From assembly GCF_031326345.1 (NCBI RefSeq), contig NZ_CP133671.1, positions 5,580,001 through 5,644,000 on the forward strand: 64,000 bases of DNA, given 5' to 3'. The DNA comes from Aureispira sp. CCB-E (GTDB lineage: Bacteria; Bacteroidota; Bacteroidia; Chitinophagales; Saprospiraceae). Below, piece after piece: positions 1 through 8,524 of this stretch (its first letter is position 1; each line of letters opens with the position of its first letter). A program made the position numbers and the translations under genes. The notes under the pieces were generated by a model. That model was not told the origin of the DNA and did not search any database. It saw only the letters and a program-made list of their open reading frames with translations.

Positions 1-1136
1 TTTTCTCGTTCCAACTCCCTCGTCTTATGTTTGATTTGAATTTCTGCTATTTCTCTGTTCTTGTCTTGATTAAAAATAGAATCTTTTACAACATGATATT
101 TTCTATAGTAATCCATGGCTTCTTTGTGTCGTCCACTACCTCTATAAACATCTGACAAGCTTTGATAAACATCTTTGGTCAATACCATTGCCCTTGCATT
201 TCGAGCAATTGGCATTGCTTTTAACAAATACCCTTCTGCCTTTTTGTATTGCCCCCGATCCAATTCTACTTTTGCCATTCCTTGCAATACTTGCGCAATA
301 CCAATAACATCATTCAGTTCTGTATAGCCTTCCTCTGCTTTTTTGAAATAAGCAATGGCTTGATCGTTGAATTGTTCAGAATTGGACAATAAGCCTAAAG
401 CATAATTTCCATAAGCAACACCTCTAGTATTCGACATCTTCTTGCTTAGTTCCAACCCTGCCTTCATCAAGTCATTGGCTTGTGTCCAAGCATCCTTTTG
501 CATATAAATTAGCCCTTGCTCTGTATAAATCAAAGCAGCTAAATTTTTATCTTTTTCTTTTCCCAGATAAGTAGAAGCCTTGTTATAATAGAGTACGGCT
601 TTGTTGGTATCTTGCAAGTTGGCATAGGACTTACCGATATGGTAATAGCCCAATGCCAAGCTTTTTTTATTGCTTACTTGTTTTGCTATATTAATGGACT
701 TAATGCTATACTCAATGGCTTTGTAAGCATAACCTTTAACGCTGTAAATTAAACTCAACCTTGCGTAAGCCATTGCCTTCAAAATTGGACGATTCAAATA
801 ATCAGCGATTTGAATGGCTTCCGTTACCTTCTTGATCGCCAGCTCATATTGACCAAAACCAAAACTCAACAAACCTTGATCGTTCAGTACATTTCCCATC
901 CCTATTGAAAGGGAATCCTTTTGTGCCAACTGGTAGGCTTCTTCGCAATAGCGCTTGGCACGTTTAACATCTCTATTATAATAAATAGTGGTCAACTGAT
1001 TATAAGCAGCAATCCGCTTCACTCGATCTACCTCCTTATTCAAGGCCTGTTCTTTAAGCTCCTTGATTAGAGAAGAAGATTGCCCAACACTCCACTGAGT
1101 TCCTAGTAATAAAATTATACAAAAAAGATAGTTCAT
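1..1136 (-). CDS. TPR-repeat signalling protein, partial (C-terminus outside window)
   Basis: The minus strand is open from the window edge to an ATG at 1136. The product begins with a signal peptide-like segment (MNYLFCIILLLGTQWSVGQ) and continues as helical repeats with TPR spacing, for example around A-x-x-Y-Y-N-K and G-x-Y-x-K-A. At the window edge it reaches a charged helix (KNREIAEIQIKHKTRELERE). In Bacteroidota that architecture usually leads through a transmembrane helix into a histidine kinase, a LuxR-type HTH or a SpoIIE-like output domain. The output domain is not in the window, so its type is unknown. The start lies 3 bp after the stop of the upstream membrane-protein gene, so the two are probably cotranscribed. 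Confidence 0.8.
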   Translation of the reverse strand, partial: MNYLFCIILLLGTQWSVGQSSSLIKELKEQALNKEVDRVKRIAAYNQLTTIYYNRDVKRAKRYCEEAYQLAQKDSLSIGMGNVLNDQGLLSFGFGQYELAIKKVTEAIQIADYLNRPILKAMAYARLSLIYSVKGYAYKAIEYSIKSINIAKQVSNKKSLALGYYHIGKSYANLQDTNKAVLYYNKASTYLGKEKDKNLAALIYTEQGLIYMQKDAWTQANDLMKAGLELSKKMSNTRGVAYGNYALGLLSNSEQFNDQAIAYFKKAEEGYTELNDVIGIAQVLQGMAKVELDRGQYKKAEGYLLKAMPIARNARAMVLTKDVYQSLSDVYRGSGRHKEAMDYYRKYHVVKDSIFNQDKNREIAEIQIKHKTRELERE

Positions 1137-1139
1137 TGA

Positions 1140-1658
1140 TTAAGATTCTGTTCGCTGATTTTTGCTATAATAACACAGCCAACCTGTCGTTACAACTATA
1201 GTAAACAATAAATAAAGAGCGCTTAATGCGATTCCTTCGATTTCAAAATTAGTAATTAATAAGCTGCCTATTAAAAATACTGCGCCTAAAAAAATAATTC
1301 GAGGAATAAGTATTAATAGAGTAACAAAAAAAATTACCACAAAACTTGATAGCCACCATACGACGATATTACCAACCCACTGTATCCATTCCGCTTTCGT
1401 TTTAACCTTAAGAAAAGCTTGTGCGCTATCTAGTATTAATAGCAACAACACCCAAGTACCTGCTTGTATAAAAGCAATATAACTCTCTGAAGTTAAAACA
1501 CGCATAAGGTCATTTCTACTGCTTACTAGTGAAGTAGTACTAGTATACAAAACAATAGTCAATGCAATATTTAAAAAGCCAACTACAAACAAATAAAAAG
1601 GATAGTTGAATTTTGGTTTGACCTCTGCAATCCCGTTATCCAGTAATTCATCTTCCAT
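1140..1658 (-). CDS. small polytopic membrane protein, unknown function
   Basis: 172 residues with four hydrophobic segments (about residues 22-42, 62-80, 93-130 as one or two helices, and 140-162), a short acidic N-terminus and a polar C-terminal tail. I do not recognise a family. It directly precedes the TPR signalling gene, 3 bp from its start, so it may be a membrane partner in the same operon. No catalytic motif is visible. Confidence 0.65.
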   Translation of the reverse strand: MEDELLDNGIAEVKPKFNYPFYLFVVGFLNIALTIVLYTSTTSLVSSRNDLMRVLTSESYIAFIQAGTWVLLLLILDSAQAFLKVKTKAEWIQWVGNIVVWWLSSFVVIFFVTLLILIPRIIFLGAVFLIGSLLITNFEIEGIALSALYLLFTIVVTTGWLCYYSKNQRTES

Positions 1659-1682
1659 CTCTCAACAAGCTATTTTCAGTGT

Positions 1683-2729
1683 TTACTTTCCTTTCTTAAG
1701 CGCTACCTCTTGCCGAATAAATCGTCCACTAGGCTGTAAAATATAGTAAATTCGTTGTTTCTCATTTCCTTTTTTGTAATACTCTTGTTCTGTAAGATCC
1801 GTTCCATATTCAATTACAGAACGACTTGAACGCATTTCTATCGTAGAATCAACCAAAAAATGACTGGTCATTTTTTCTCGCCACTGCTGTCCATTGTATT
1901 CCAAATCAAGATTTTTTCCAACCTTACAAGCATCCAACAAATGTCCTGCATAATCATATGTCAATAGAAAGGTAACATCGTAATGATCCCATCCTGTATC
2001 TTCTTCAAAATTGACTAAAAGCCCAACATAGGTAGACATTCTGTAAACACAACATAAAGCCGTATAGTGCATCTCGTGGGGCTTATAATTTTGTGGTTTT
2101 ATAGCCAAATAATTAAAACTCCCTTCTGGTTTTAGTTGGATAGGATTCATAATGTAACGCTTTGCCAAACGATAAGGAATTATTTTTTTATAATCCTCTT
2201 TAGCAGATTTTTTAGTTCCGTTCTTCCAACGAAATCCTTTCTGTTGAATTCCTTCGTGTACCACAAAAGGCAAGGCTGGTTCCAAATCAAAATAATTCAA
2301 AAACTCTTGAAAGCGTCGAATGTTGTCAAAACGATAAGGAATTAATTGTCCGATAGGTGCCTCAATTGCTGTTAGATCAAAGGTATAACGACGATTTTTG
2401 AGGATATTTTCCCAAGTTCCATCTATCGTTTGCCAATCGGCACTATAAGTTCCGACAAAAATAGAAGGATTTTGATTGTCGATTCGATCTACTTCTCTCA
2501 ATACGATTGTATTTCCCTCTCTCAACTCCCCCTCTATAGCTACACTCTTGCGGTATTTATCATAAAAATAAGCTCCTGTCACGTTCACACCCGACTGTTT
2601 TAATTCCATAGTAATGGAATATTCTTTGTTTACAGAACCTTTAAAAAAATGATATAAGGTATCTGATTTTTGTCCATAAACACCAAACGTTATCAAGAGC
2701 AATAACAGTAAATGCAATAATTTCCTCAT
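1683..2729 (-). CDS. secreted protein of unknown function
   Basis: 348 residues beginning with a clear signal peptide (MRKLLHLLLLLLITFGVYG). The first half (about residues 25-120) is beta-rich, with alternating phrases such as Y-S-I-T-M-E-L and G-x-W-E-N-I, as in Bacteroidota proteins that test for residual effect of a modifier ('GTYSADWQTIDGTWENILKNRR'-like pattern). The second half has no motif I recognise. It is probably periplasmic or surface-exposed. It lies 24 bp upstream of the four-helix membrane protein on the same strand and may share its operon. Confidence 0.65.
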   Translation of the reverse strand: MRKLLHLLLLLLITFGVYGQKSDTLYHFFKGSVNKEYSITMELKQSGVNVTGAYFYDKYRKSVAIEGELREGNTIVLREVDRIDNQNPSIFVGTYSADWQTIDGTWENILKNRRYTFDLTAIEAPIGQLIPYRFDNIRRFQEFLNYFDLEPALPFVVHEGIQQKGFRWKNGTKKSAKEDYKKIIPYRLAKRYIMNPIQLKPEGSFNYLAIKPQNYKPHEMHYTALCCVYRMSTYVGLLVNFEEDTGWDHYDVTFLLTYDYAGHLLDACKVGKNLDLEYNGQQWREKMTSHFLVDSTIEMRSSRSVIEYGTDLTEQEYYKKGNEKQRIYYILQPSGRFIRQEVALKKGK

Positions 2730-2904
2730 GCTGCTACAATCGTCTAAAACTAAGAATGCGTCTAAGGTAAGATATTTAAAAGAGAAATAGAAAAGGAATG
2801 TAATCTAAGAATTACTAAACGAGTATTTGGCATTTGTTTCGATTATTTGGAGGGTTAGGTAGCATTCTTTGCTAAAATTTAGCTAAGTTAGAAGCCTATT
2901 TTTA

Positions 2905-3519
2905 TTAAAATTTCACTCCCAATAGCAGTAAAAAATTAACAATAGATGGCTGTGTTCTTCCTTCATGTCCCCCCGTAAAATATCGAAACATTGTTCCCAA
3001 AGAAAGATAACCTACACGATACTTTAATTCCATATTGGCTTGTGCTCCCCAATAAGATAGATCAGTGGTATAAATACTTGGACCAAGATTCAGATTCACT
3101 TCTACACCGCTTTTCTCTCCCGTTCTAAATAAACTACAAAATCCAGCTGCTCCAATATCGACGTACCAACCACCATTGGCAACATCAACTCCTGCGCCCA
3201 ACCATGTTGCTTGAAATCCTAATTGATAACGTGTATGTCCAGTATAATACCATTTATTTCCAAATCGTCCACTAAAAGCATGAGCACTCTTCCAACTAGC
3301 TGGTTCTGTTTTTATAGAGTGAGACTTAAAAGCAATGGAACGTTCTTCATAAACCAAAGACATTCCTACCCCCAAATCTACCCAAAAACCATTCTTAAAA
3401 ACTCTATCTTCAGGAAGCTTTTCCAGCTCCCAAACTGGTTCATCATCCAATTCACTTTGCGCACAAATATTATTTCCCCAAAAAAAGAGACAAATGATGA
3501 ACAATATACATTTTGTCAT
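2905..3519 (-). CDS. secreted or outer-membrane beta-strand protein, unknown function
   Basis: 204 residues with a signal peptide (MTKCILFIICLFFWGNNICAQ). The mature part has amphipathic beta strands rich in Gly, Tyr and Phe (GVGMSLVYEERS, GNKWYYTGHTRYQLGFQAT, YRVGYLSLGTMFRYFTGG) and ends in hydrophobic residues (LLLLGVKF). This fits a small outer-membrane beta-barrel ending in an aromatic residue. No specific family is recognised. The gene stands apart from its neighbours and is divergent from the deacetylase gene to its right. Confidence 0.65.
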   Translation of the reverse strand: MTKCILFIICLFFWGNNICAQSELDDEPVWELEKLPEDRVFKNGFWVDLGVGMSLVYEERSIAFKSHSIKTEPASWKSAHAFSGRFGNKWYYTGHTRYQLGFQATWLGAGVDVANGGWYVDIGAAGFCSLFRTGEKSGVEVNLNLGPSIYTTDLSYWGAQANMELKYRVGYLSLGTMFRYFTGGHEGRTQPSIVNFLLLLGVKF

Positions 3520-3647
3520 GTTTTTCTATTTACTAGAGTTATGCAATTTTTAGAAATTTTATTTCCATAAAAAGAAAATAATCCTAAAAAGATAAGAACA
3601 AAAAAACTATTTATCCGTTTTTTCTCTGTAAAAATCCTTCAAAATCA

Positions 3648-4553
3648 ATGCTTAAAATTGCCTTTTCTTCTATTTATAAATACACTCTTCCCGAAGGACA
3701 TCGTTTTCCTATGTCTAAATACGAACTCATTCCAGCCCAATTATTACATCAAGGCATTATAGAGCAAGAGCATTTTTTTGAGCCCCAACCCTTAGAAGAA
3801 ACTTGGATTTTGCGCACGCACGACAAAGCCTATTGGCAAAGCTTAAAGGAACTCAGTATTAGCCCTAAAGCTGCCCGAAAAATTGGTTTTCCTGTTCGCA
3901 AAAGTTTGATTGATCGAGGTCGAGTGATTGCGCAAGGAACCATCGACTGTGCGTTGTATGCAAAACAATATGGTGTTGCGATGAATGTTGCGGGAGGCAC
4001 GCACCACTCTTTTCGTGATAGAGGCGAAGGTTTCTGTGTATTAAACGACTTTGCGATTGCTTCTAATTATCTCCTAGACAATCAATTGGCACAACAAATT
4101 TTGATTATTGATCTAGATGTTCACCAAGGTAATGGTACTGCCAAGATTTTTGAACAAGAGCCAAGAGTATTTACTTTTTCTATGCATGGTGCTAAAAATT
4201 ATCCGCTCCAAAAAGAAAACTCAGACTTAGATATTCCACTCGAAGATGGTCTGAAAGACGAGCCTTACCTAGACTTGGTTCGTGCTTACATTCCTCGGTT
4301 ATTAGAAGAAGTTCAACCTGATTTGGTGTTTTATTTGTCTGGTGTTGATGTCTTAGCTTCTGACAAATTAGGTCGTTTGGGCTTGAGCATTGAAGGGTGT
4401 AAAATACGAGATCAGCTCGTTTTTGAATATTGCAAAGCAGCCAACATTCCTGTCGCCGTTAGTATGGGAGGTGGCTATTCTCCCAAATTAGCACATATTG
4501 TCGATGCCCATTGCAATACTTTTAAAATGGCTCAAGAGGTATTTTTTGATTAA
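3648..4553 (+). CDS. histone deacetylase superfamily protein (class IV / HDAC11-like)
   Basis: 301 residues spanning the complete arginase/deacetylase fold. The conserved motifs are present: AGGTHH with paired histidines at 119-120, DVHQGNGT with zinc ligands Asp157 and His159, SGVD with the third ligand Asp234, and GGGYS with the transition-state tyrosine at about 277. The protein is therefore expected to be an active zinc amidohydrolase acting on acetyl-lysine, acetyl-polyamine or a similar amide. The length and the AGGTHHS context resemble HDAC11-like bacterial proteins. The true substrate cannot be read from sequence. Its TAA stop overlaps the stop of the convergent rhomboid gene. Confidence 0.9.
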   Translation: MLKIAFSSIYKYTLPEGHRFPMSKYELIPAQLLHQGIIEQEHFFEPQPLEETWILRTHDKAYWQSLKELSISPKAARKIGFPVRKSLIDRGRVIAQGTIDCALYAKQYGVAMNVAGGTHHSFRDRGEGFCVLNDFAIASNYLLDNQLAQQILIIDLDVHQGNGTAKIFEQEPRVFTFSMHGAKNYPLQKENSDLDIPLEDGLKDEPYLDLVRAYIPRLLEEVQPDLVFYLSGVDVLASDKLGRLGLSIEGCKIRDQLVFEYCKAANIPVAVSMGGGYSPKLAHIVDAHCNTFKMAQEVFFD

Positions 4554-5236
4554 AATATCGTACTAAGATAAAGTTTTATTTGATCTATAAAATCCAATAA
4601 CAATTTGGGTTGAAATATCAATAAAAAAACAAATCCCCATACCGATCCCCAATAGTGCGCATCATGCCCAATGTTGTCGTTACCTTGTTTACTTTTGTAA
4701 GCCGAATAAGCCAAATACAAGCCACCAAATATAAAAGCAGGAATTCTTATTGGTATAAAAATGATTCCAATCCCTCCTAATGGACTCAATAAAATAGTAG
4801 CAAACACAACACTAGAAACGGCTCCTGAAGCTCCTAGAGCGTTATAAGAAGAACTATATCTATGTTTGTAAAATGAATAGACAGACGACATGGCTAATCC
4901 CGTGAGATATAGTGTAAGGTATAAAATTGGTCCCATCAATGGACCAAAATATCTTGTACTCTTCAAATCCATTTCCAATTGTCCTCCAAACATATACAGT
5001 ACAAAACTATTGAGTCCTAGATGCACCCAATCCTTGTGAATGAGTCCATGACTAAAAAAACGATACCACTGATTGTATTTATCAATAGCATACGCATTAA
5101 ACAACATGCGACGTTTTTCGTCGGAGTCTTCCATATACCGATAAGAGGTATAAATTGTAATGGCCAATATTAGATAGGTTAACGGTGCTTCGTGCAAAGC
5201 AGGCTCGTTACTCAATTGCAAAAATAAGCTATTCAT
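4550..5236 (-). CDS. rhomboid family intramembrane serine protease
   Basis: 228 residues with about six membrane segments. Rhomboid signatures are in order: HGLIHKDWVHLGLNSF (the H-x-x-x-H...N motif near residues 63-77), GASG with catalytic Ser137, and AHYWG with His194 completing the Ser-His dyad. It should cleave transmembrane substrates within the inner membrane. The stop codon shares the tetranucleotide ttaa with the stop of the convergent deacetylase gene. Upstream, on the same strand and about 55 bp away, is an ABC ATPase gene, so the two could share a transcript. Confidence 0.9.
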   Translation of the reverse strand: MNSLFLQLSNEPALHEAPLTYLILAITIYTSYRYMEDSDEKRRMLFNAYAIDKYNQWYRFFSHGLIHKDWVHLGLNSFVLYMFGGQLEMDLKSTRYFGPLMGPILYLTLYLTGLAMSSVYSFYKHRYSSSYNALGASGAVSSVVFATILLSPLGGIGIIFIPIRIPAFIFGGLYLAYSAYKSKQGNDNIGHDAHYWGSVWGFVFLLIFQPKLLLDFIDQIKLYLSTIF

Positions 5237-5290
5237 GGATGTTTGTTAATTGTATATAAAGGTTTTAGAAGTTTGGCTAAAACAATATAG

Positions 5291-6001
5291 CTACTTTTTA
5301 ATAGCACTAATAATTTCTTGGTTTAAAATATCACTTTCAATTTCACCATCTTTCAAACGAATAATCCGATGAGCATGTTCGGCAATATCAGGTTCGTGTG
5401 TTACCAAAATAACGGTATTTCCATTGTTATGAATTTCTTCAAACAAAGCCATTATTTCAATAGAGGTTTTTGAGTCTAAATTTCCTGTTGGCTCATCTGC
5501 TAGAATAATTGATGGATTATTGACCAAAGCTCTAGCTACTGCCACTCGTTGTCGCTGTCCACCAGACAATTCATTAGGTTTGTGATGCACTCGATCTCCT
5601 AGTCCTACCGATTCTAATACCGCTTGAGCTTTCGCCAAACGATCTGATTTTTTCATACCAGAGTAAACCAAAGGCAAAGCTACATTTTCTAAAGAAGACA
5701 ATCTTGGGATTAAATTAAAGGTCTGAAAGACAAAACCAATCTCTTTGTTTCGAATCTCTGCTAATTCATCATCTACCAAAGTAGATACATTTTGATTGTT
5801 CAACAAATAAGTACCCGCAGAAGGAGTGTCTAAACAACCTAACATATTCATCAAGGTTGATTTACCTGATCCTGATGGTCCCATCAAAGCTACATATTCG
5901 TTGCGTTTAATATTCAATGTTACCCCTCGAAGCGCATGCACAACTTGCTCCCCCATTTGGTAACTTTTTTTGACATTTTGAATGTCTATGACTCGTTGCA
6001 T
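5291..6001 (-). CDS. ABC transporter ATP-binding protein (LolD/MacB type)
   Basis: 236 residues from the start I chose (MQRVIDIQ at 6001). Longer readings run back into msrB and add a sequence with no ABC similarity. Walker A is GPSGSGKST at 41-49, the signature is LSGGQ at 145-149, and Walker B is ILADE at 166-170, followed by PTGNLD. These features define the MacB/LolD/FtsE group, which energises FtsX-like permeases in lipoprotein release or efflux. No permease gene is adjacent, so its partner must be elsewhere. It begins 4 bp after the msrB stop, suggesting cotranscription. Confidence 0.92.
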   Translation of the reverse strand: MQRVIDIQNVKKSYQMGEQVVHALRGVTLNIKRNEYVALMGPSGSGKSTLMNMLGCLDTPSAGTYLLNNQNVSTLVDDELAEIRNKEIGFVFQTFNLIPRLSSLENVALPLVYSGMKKSDRLAKAQAVLESVGLGDRVHHKPNELSGGQRQRVAVARALVNNPSIILADEPTGNLDSKTSIEIMALFEEIHNNGNTVILVTHEPDIAEHAHRIIRLKDGEIESDILNQEIISAIKK

Positions 6002-6005
6002 GGTA

Positions 6006-6401
6006 TTATTTTTTAGGCACAAAATCCAAAGATACAGAATTGATACAATAACGCACGCCTGTTGGTGGAGGACCATCGTTGAAAATATGCCCCAAATGGC
6101 TTTCACAAGTAGAACAAACCAATTCCACTCGTCGCATACCATGGCTATTATCTGCTCGTTGCGTAATGTTCGCCGTTTCTAACTCTCCCCAAAAAGAAGG
6201 CCAGCCACATCCTGAATGATACTTATTGGTAGAATCAAACAAAGGTGTTTTGCAAGCATTACACAAATACGTCCCTTCTTCTTCATGATTGTAATACGCC
6301 CCTGTAAAAGCTCGTTCAGTGCCAGCTTGTCTCAATACGTTATACTCTAAGTCAGAAAGTTGATTTTTCCATTCTGCTTCTGTCTTATTTATTTTTTTCA
6401 T
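6006..6401 (-). CDS. msrB: peptide-methionine (R)-S-oxide reductase
   Basis: 131 residues, the normal MsrB length. Four structural zinc cysteines are present as C47-x-x-C50 and C96-x-x-C99. The family block GCGWPSF is at 64-70, and the catalytic cysteine is Cys119 in RYCIN. The enzyme reduces methionine-R-sulfoxide in proteins and so repairs oxidative damage in the cytoplasm. No signal peptide is present. It is the first gene of a probable operon with the ABC ATPase. Confidence 0.96.
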   Translation of the reverse strand: MKKINKTEAEWKNQLSDLEYNVLRQAGTERAFTGAYYNHEEEGTYLCNACKTPLFDSTNKYHSGCGWPSFWGELETANITQRADNSHGMRRVELVCSTCESHLGHIFNDGPPPTGVRYCINSVSLDFVPKK

Positions 6402-6547
6402 TATTGACCGTTTTCTAGTTGTTCAAAGTTTGAAATTACATGTTATGCTTATAGGTTTTATTCGTATTATTGCATAGGTATAATAATACCCCTTAAAACA
6501 TTATTATTAACAATAAAAAGTAATAATCGTTCTGTTCTTAACATCAA

Positions 6548-6687
6548 TAGTTCGTTGAAAAACTTTATTAGTTTGATAATCAGCAAGTTGTGTCTTTGTT
6601 GCGTTTTGTGTTAAAATTTTGATTATCAAACTAATATAAATGTGCTTTTTTATCTTTTTGGTAAAAAAGTAAAAAATCAACGAACTA
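6548..6687. mobile_element. 140-bp MITE-like element, family A, copy 1
   Basis: Bounded by perfect 11-bp terminal inverted repeats (tagttcgttga ... tcaacgaacta). Inside is a second inverted pair, ttagtttgataat at 6568-6580 and its complement at 6622-6634. A copy of exactly the same length lies at 38272-38411. The terminal TA on each side could be a target duplication as made by IS630/Tc1-type transposases. There is no ORF inside, so it would need a transposase in trans. The remainder of the 378-bp gap between msrB and the next gene is AT-rich with nothing recognised. Confidence 0.75.
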
Positions 6688-6779
6688 CTATAACATAGAT
6701 ATGATAATCAACCACTCTTTCATATTTCAATAAAGATACAATTGTCCTTTGCATCTCATCTAAGAAATCGACCAAAACA

Positions 6780-7316
6780 ATGGAACAACTCGACGAACAT
6801 CTAAGCTCTACGAATCTCAACACACCTCCTAGTTTTAGGCAACTAGGAATTACTTTTTTCATTTATTTTATACTCTTAATTTTCAGTATTGTTATCTATA
6901 CGACAATATTTGAAACGTTTGGTTTATTTAGCCTATTAAACCAATTTCAAGATACAATAAAATTTCCAATCAGACCTGTCCTATTACTTTTTGTCCTAGA
7001 AGGCTTGGTTATTTTTTCCAATTACTATTTGCAGGGACGTTTGTACGAACTATTTCACCAATCCATTTCAAAAGCCGTACTTATTCCTATTTTATGTTGG
7101 GTAATCATCATAGGTGGCACTTTCATGTACGACACGTACCAAAGTATTCCTATTAACCTAAATATTTTCATAAGGTTAGGGACATTGCTGGGTTGGTATG
7201 GCACTCTGTGTTTAATTATTGCGTATTATTTTCAACATTCTAATAGAAAGCTATATTACAGTTTGCTATTTCTACATTGGATTTTGTATGCCCTTATATT
7301 TTATTTCACGTTCTAG
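6780..7316 (+). CDS. small polytopic membrane protein, unknown function
   Basis: 178 residues with a polar N-terminus (about 20 residues) and five hydrophobic segments (near 24-44, 63-83, 95-115, 128-148 and 155-176). No family or catalytic motif is recognised. The ATG lies just downstream of the 140-bp element, so the promoter may have been affected by the insertion. The next gene begins about 115 bp downstream. Confidence 0.65.
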   Translation: MEQLDEHLSSTNLNTPPSFRQLGITFFIYFILLIFSIVIYTTIFETFGLFSLLNQFQDTIKFPIRPVLLLFVLEGLVIFSNYYLQGRLYELFHQSISKAVLIPILCWVIIIGGTFMYDTYQSIPINLNIFIRLGTLLGWYGTLCLIIAYYFQHSNRKLYYSLLFLHWILYALIFYFTF

Positions 7317-7432
7317 TACTTTGCTAGCTGCTAATAAAAACGATTAATTAACAGTTTAGTGTGAACAATGTTGGTTTAAAAGTATTAATTTTAATACAAG
7401 TTTTTTTTACAGAGTATCACCAAACAGCATTC

Positions 7433-8410
7433 ATGAAAATCATACCTATTCTTAGTCTTTTTTTGCTATTCATTTTATCAACGGCTTGCGAAAAAGAATT
7501 CATCCCTGAAACTACCTATGACGGTCCAGAGCTTGTTGTAGAAGGTTATATTAGTGTAGGTCCAGGAGCATTACCGCCTTATGTCATTCTAACCAAAAGC
7601 ATTGAATATTCCTCAACGATTGGCAGTGATATTTTAACTGATATTTTTGTCCATGATGCAGAAGTTAGCATTTCGGATGGCAATAACAAAGTGCAATTAC
7701 AAGAACTATGCGTAAGCGATCTTCAGGCACTCCCCCCCTTTCTTCGAGATGCAATCCTTCAAGCTATCGGAATACCCAACAACTTTGACTCTACAGGATT
7801 TGATATTTGTGTCTATACCGATTTATTGGGGATTGTTGGCTTGGGAGTCGATGTAAAAGAAGGAGGAAGTTATGATTTAGAAATTAAAACAGATGATTTT
7901 AATACTGTCACCGCTACGACAACCATTCCTTACGCTGTTATCGTAGATTCTCTGACCTATATCAACCATCCTAGCTATCCAGCCAATGATTCGTTAGTAG
8001 AAGTAGCTGCTCATTTCAAAGATCCAGTTGGTCCCAATTATTATAGAGGTTTTTCCAAACGAAATAACGAACCTTTTTACCCTTCTAGTACACGAGGCAC
8101 CAACGGGTCGGTGAGTGACGATAATATCTTTGATGGGCAAGAATTTAGCTTTGGAGTTATTCGTGGGCAAGATCCTTTTGGAGATTTTGACTTTGATACT
8201 TTTGGTTATTTTTGGCGGGGCGATACGGTTACTTTTCGTGCGGCAAACATTGATTATGCCCACTTCCGATTTTGGCAAACACTAGAGTATAATTCAGGTT
8301 CTCAAGGACCTTTTGGCACCTACACTCGTATTGAGTCCAACATTAAAGGTGGTTTGGGAATCTGGGGCGGTATGTCCTATCGTGATTACACCTTGATGAT
8401 TCCTGAATAG
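7433..8410 (+). CDS. DUF4249 family lipoprotein
   Basis: 325 residues from the ATG at 7433, chosen because it opens directly into a lipoprotein signal (MKIIPILSLF...STACEKEF, lipobox Cys near residue 19). An earlier in-frame ATG at 7361 would bury that signal. The sequence then shows the DUF4249 pattern (P-E-L-V-V-E-G-Y-I-S, followed by beta-rich sequence). DUF4249 lipoproteins are typically encoded beside TonB-dependent receptors and are thought to be outer-membrane accessory proteins. That matches the receptor gene 114 bp downstream. Confidence 0.85.
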   Translation: MKIIPILSLFLLFILSTACEKEFIPETTYDGPELVVEGYISVGPGALPPYVILTKSIEYSSTIGSDILTDIFVHDAEVSISDGNNKVQLQELCVSDLQALPPFLRDAILQAIGIPNNFDSTGFDICVYTDLLGIVGLGVDVKEGGSYDLEIKTDDFNTVTATTTIPYAVIVDSLTYINHPSYPANDSLVEVAAHFKDPVGPNYYRGFSKRNNEPFYPSSTRGTNGSVSDDNIFDGQEFSFGVIRGQDPFGDFDFDTFGYFWRGDTVTFRAANIDYAHFRFWQTLEYNSGSQGPFGTYTRIESNIKGGLGIWGGMSYRDYTLMIPE

Positions 8411-8496
8411 ATTGCCGACATAAAAACGCTTCTATAGAATTTGTAAAAAAGTCAAAAATTAGCCCATCAGTATCCTAAAACTGTTTATAAAATCCC

Positions 8497-8504
8497 TAGT
8501 TTTG
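8497..8504 (+). promoter_or_regulatory. possible Bacteroidota -7 promoter box
   Basis: TAGTTTTG fits the Bacteroidota -7 consensus TAnnTTTG and lies 20 bp before the ATG of the TonB receptor gene. I see no good TTTG -33 element at the usual spacing, so the assignment is weak. If real, the receptor can be expressed separately from the DUF4249 gene. Confidence 0.35.
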
Positions 8505-8524
8505 CACATACAAAAACAACAGGG

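Noticed and set aside
6677-6862. Minus-strand reading frame of 61 codons at the left end of the membrane protein gene
   Set aside because: It overlaps the repeat element and a plausible plus-strand gene, and its composition looks like antisense noise.
8411-8524. Cobalamin riboswitch before the TonB receptor
   Set aside because: The gap is 114 bp and lacks the conserved box, so it is too short for such a leader.
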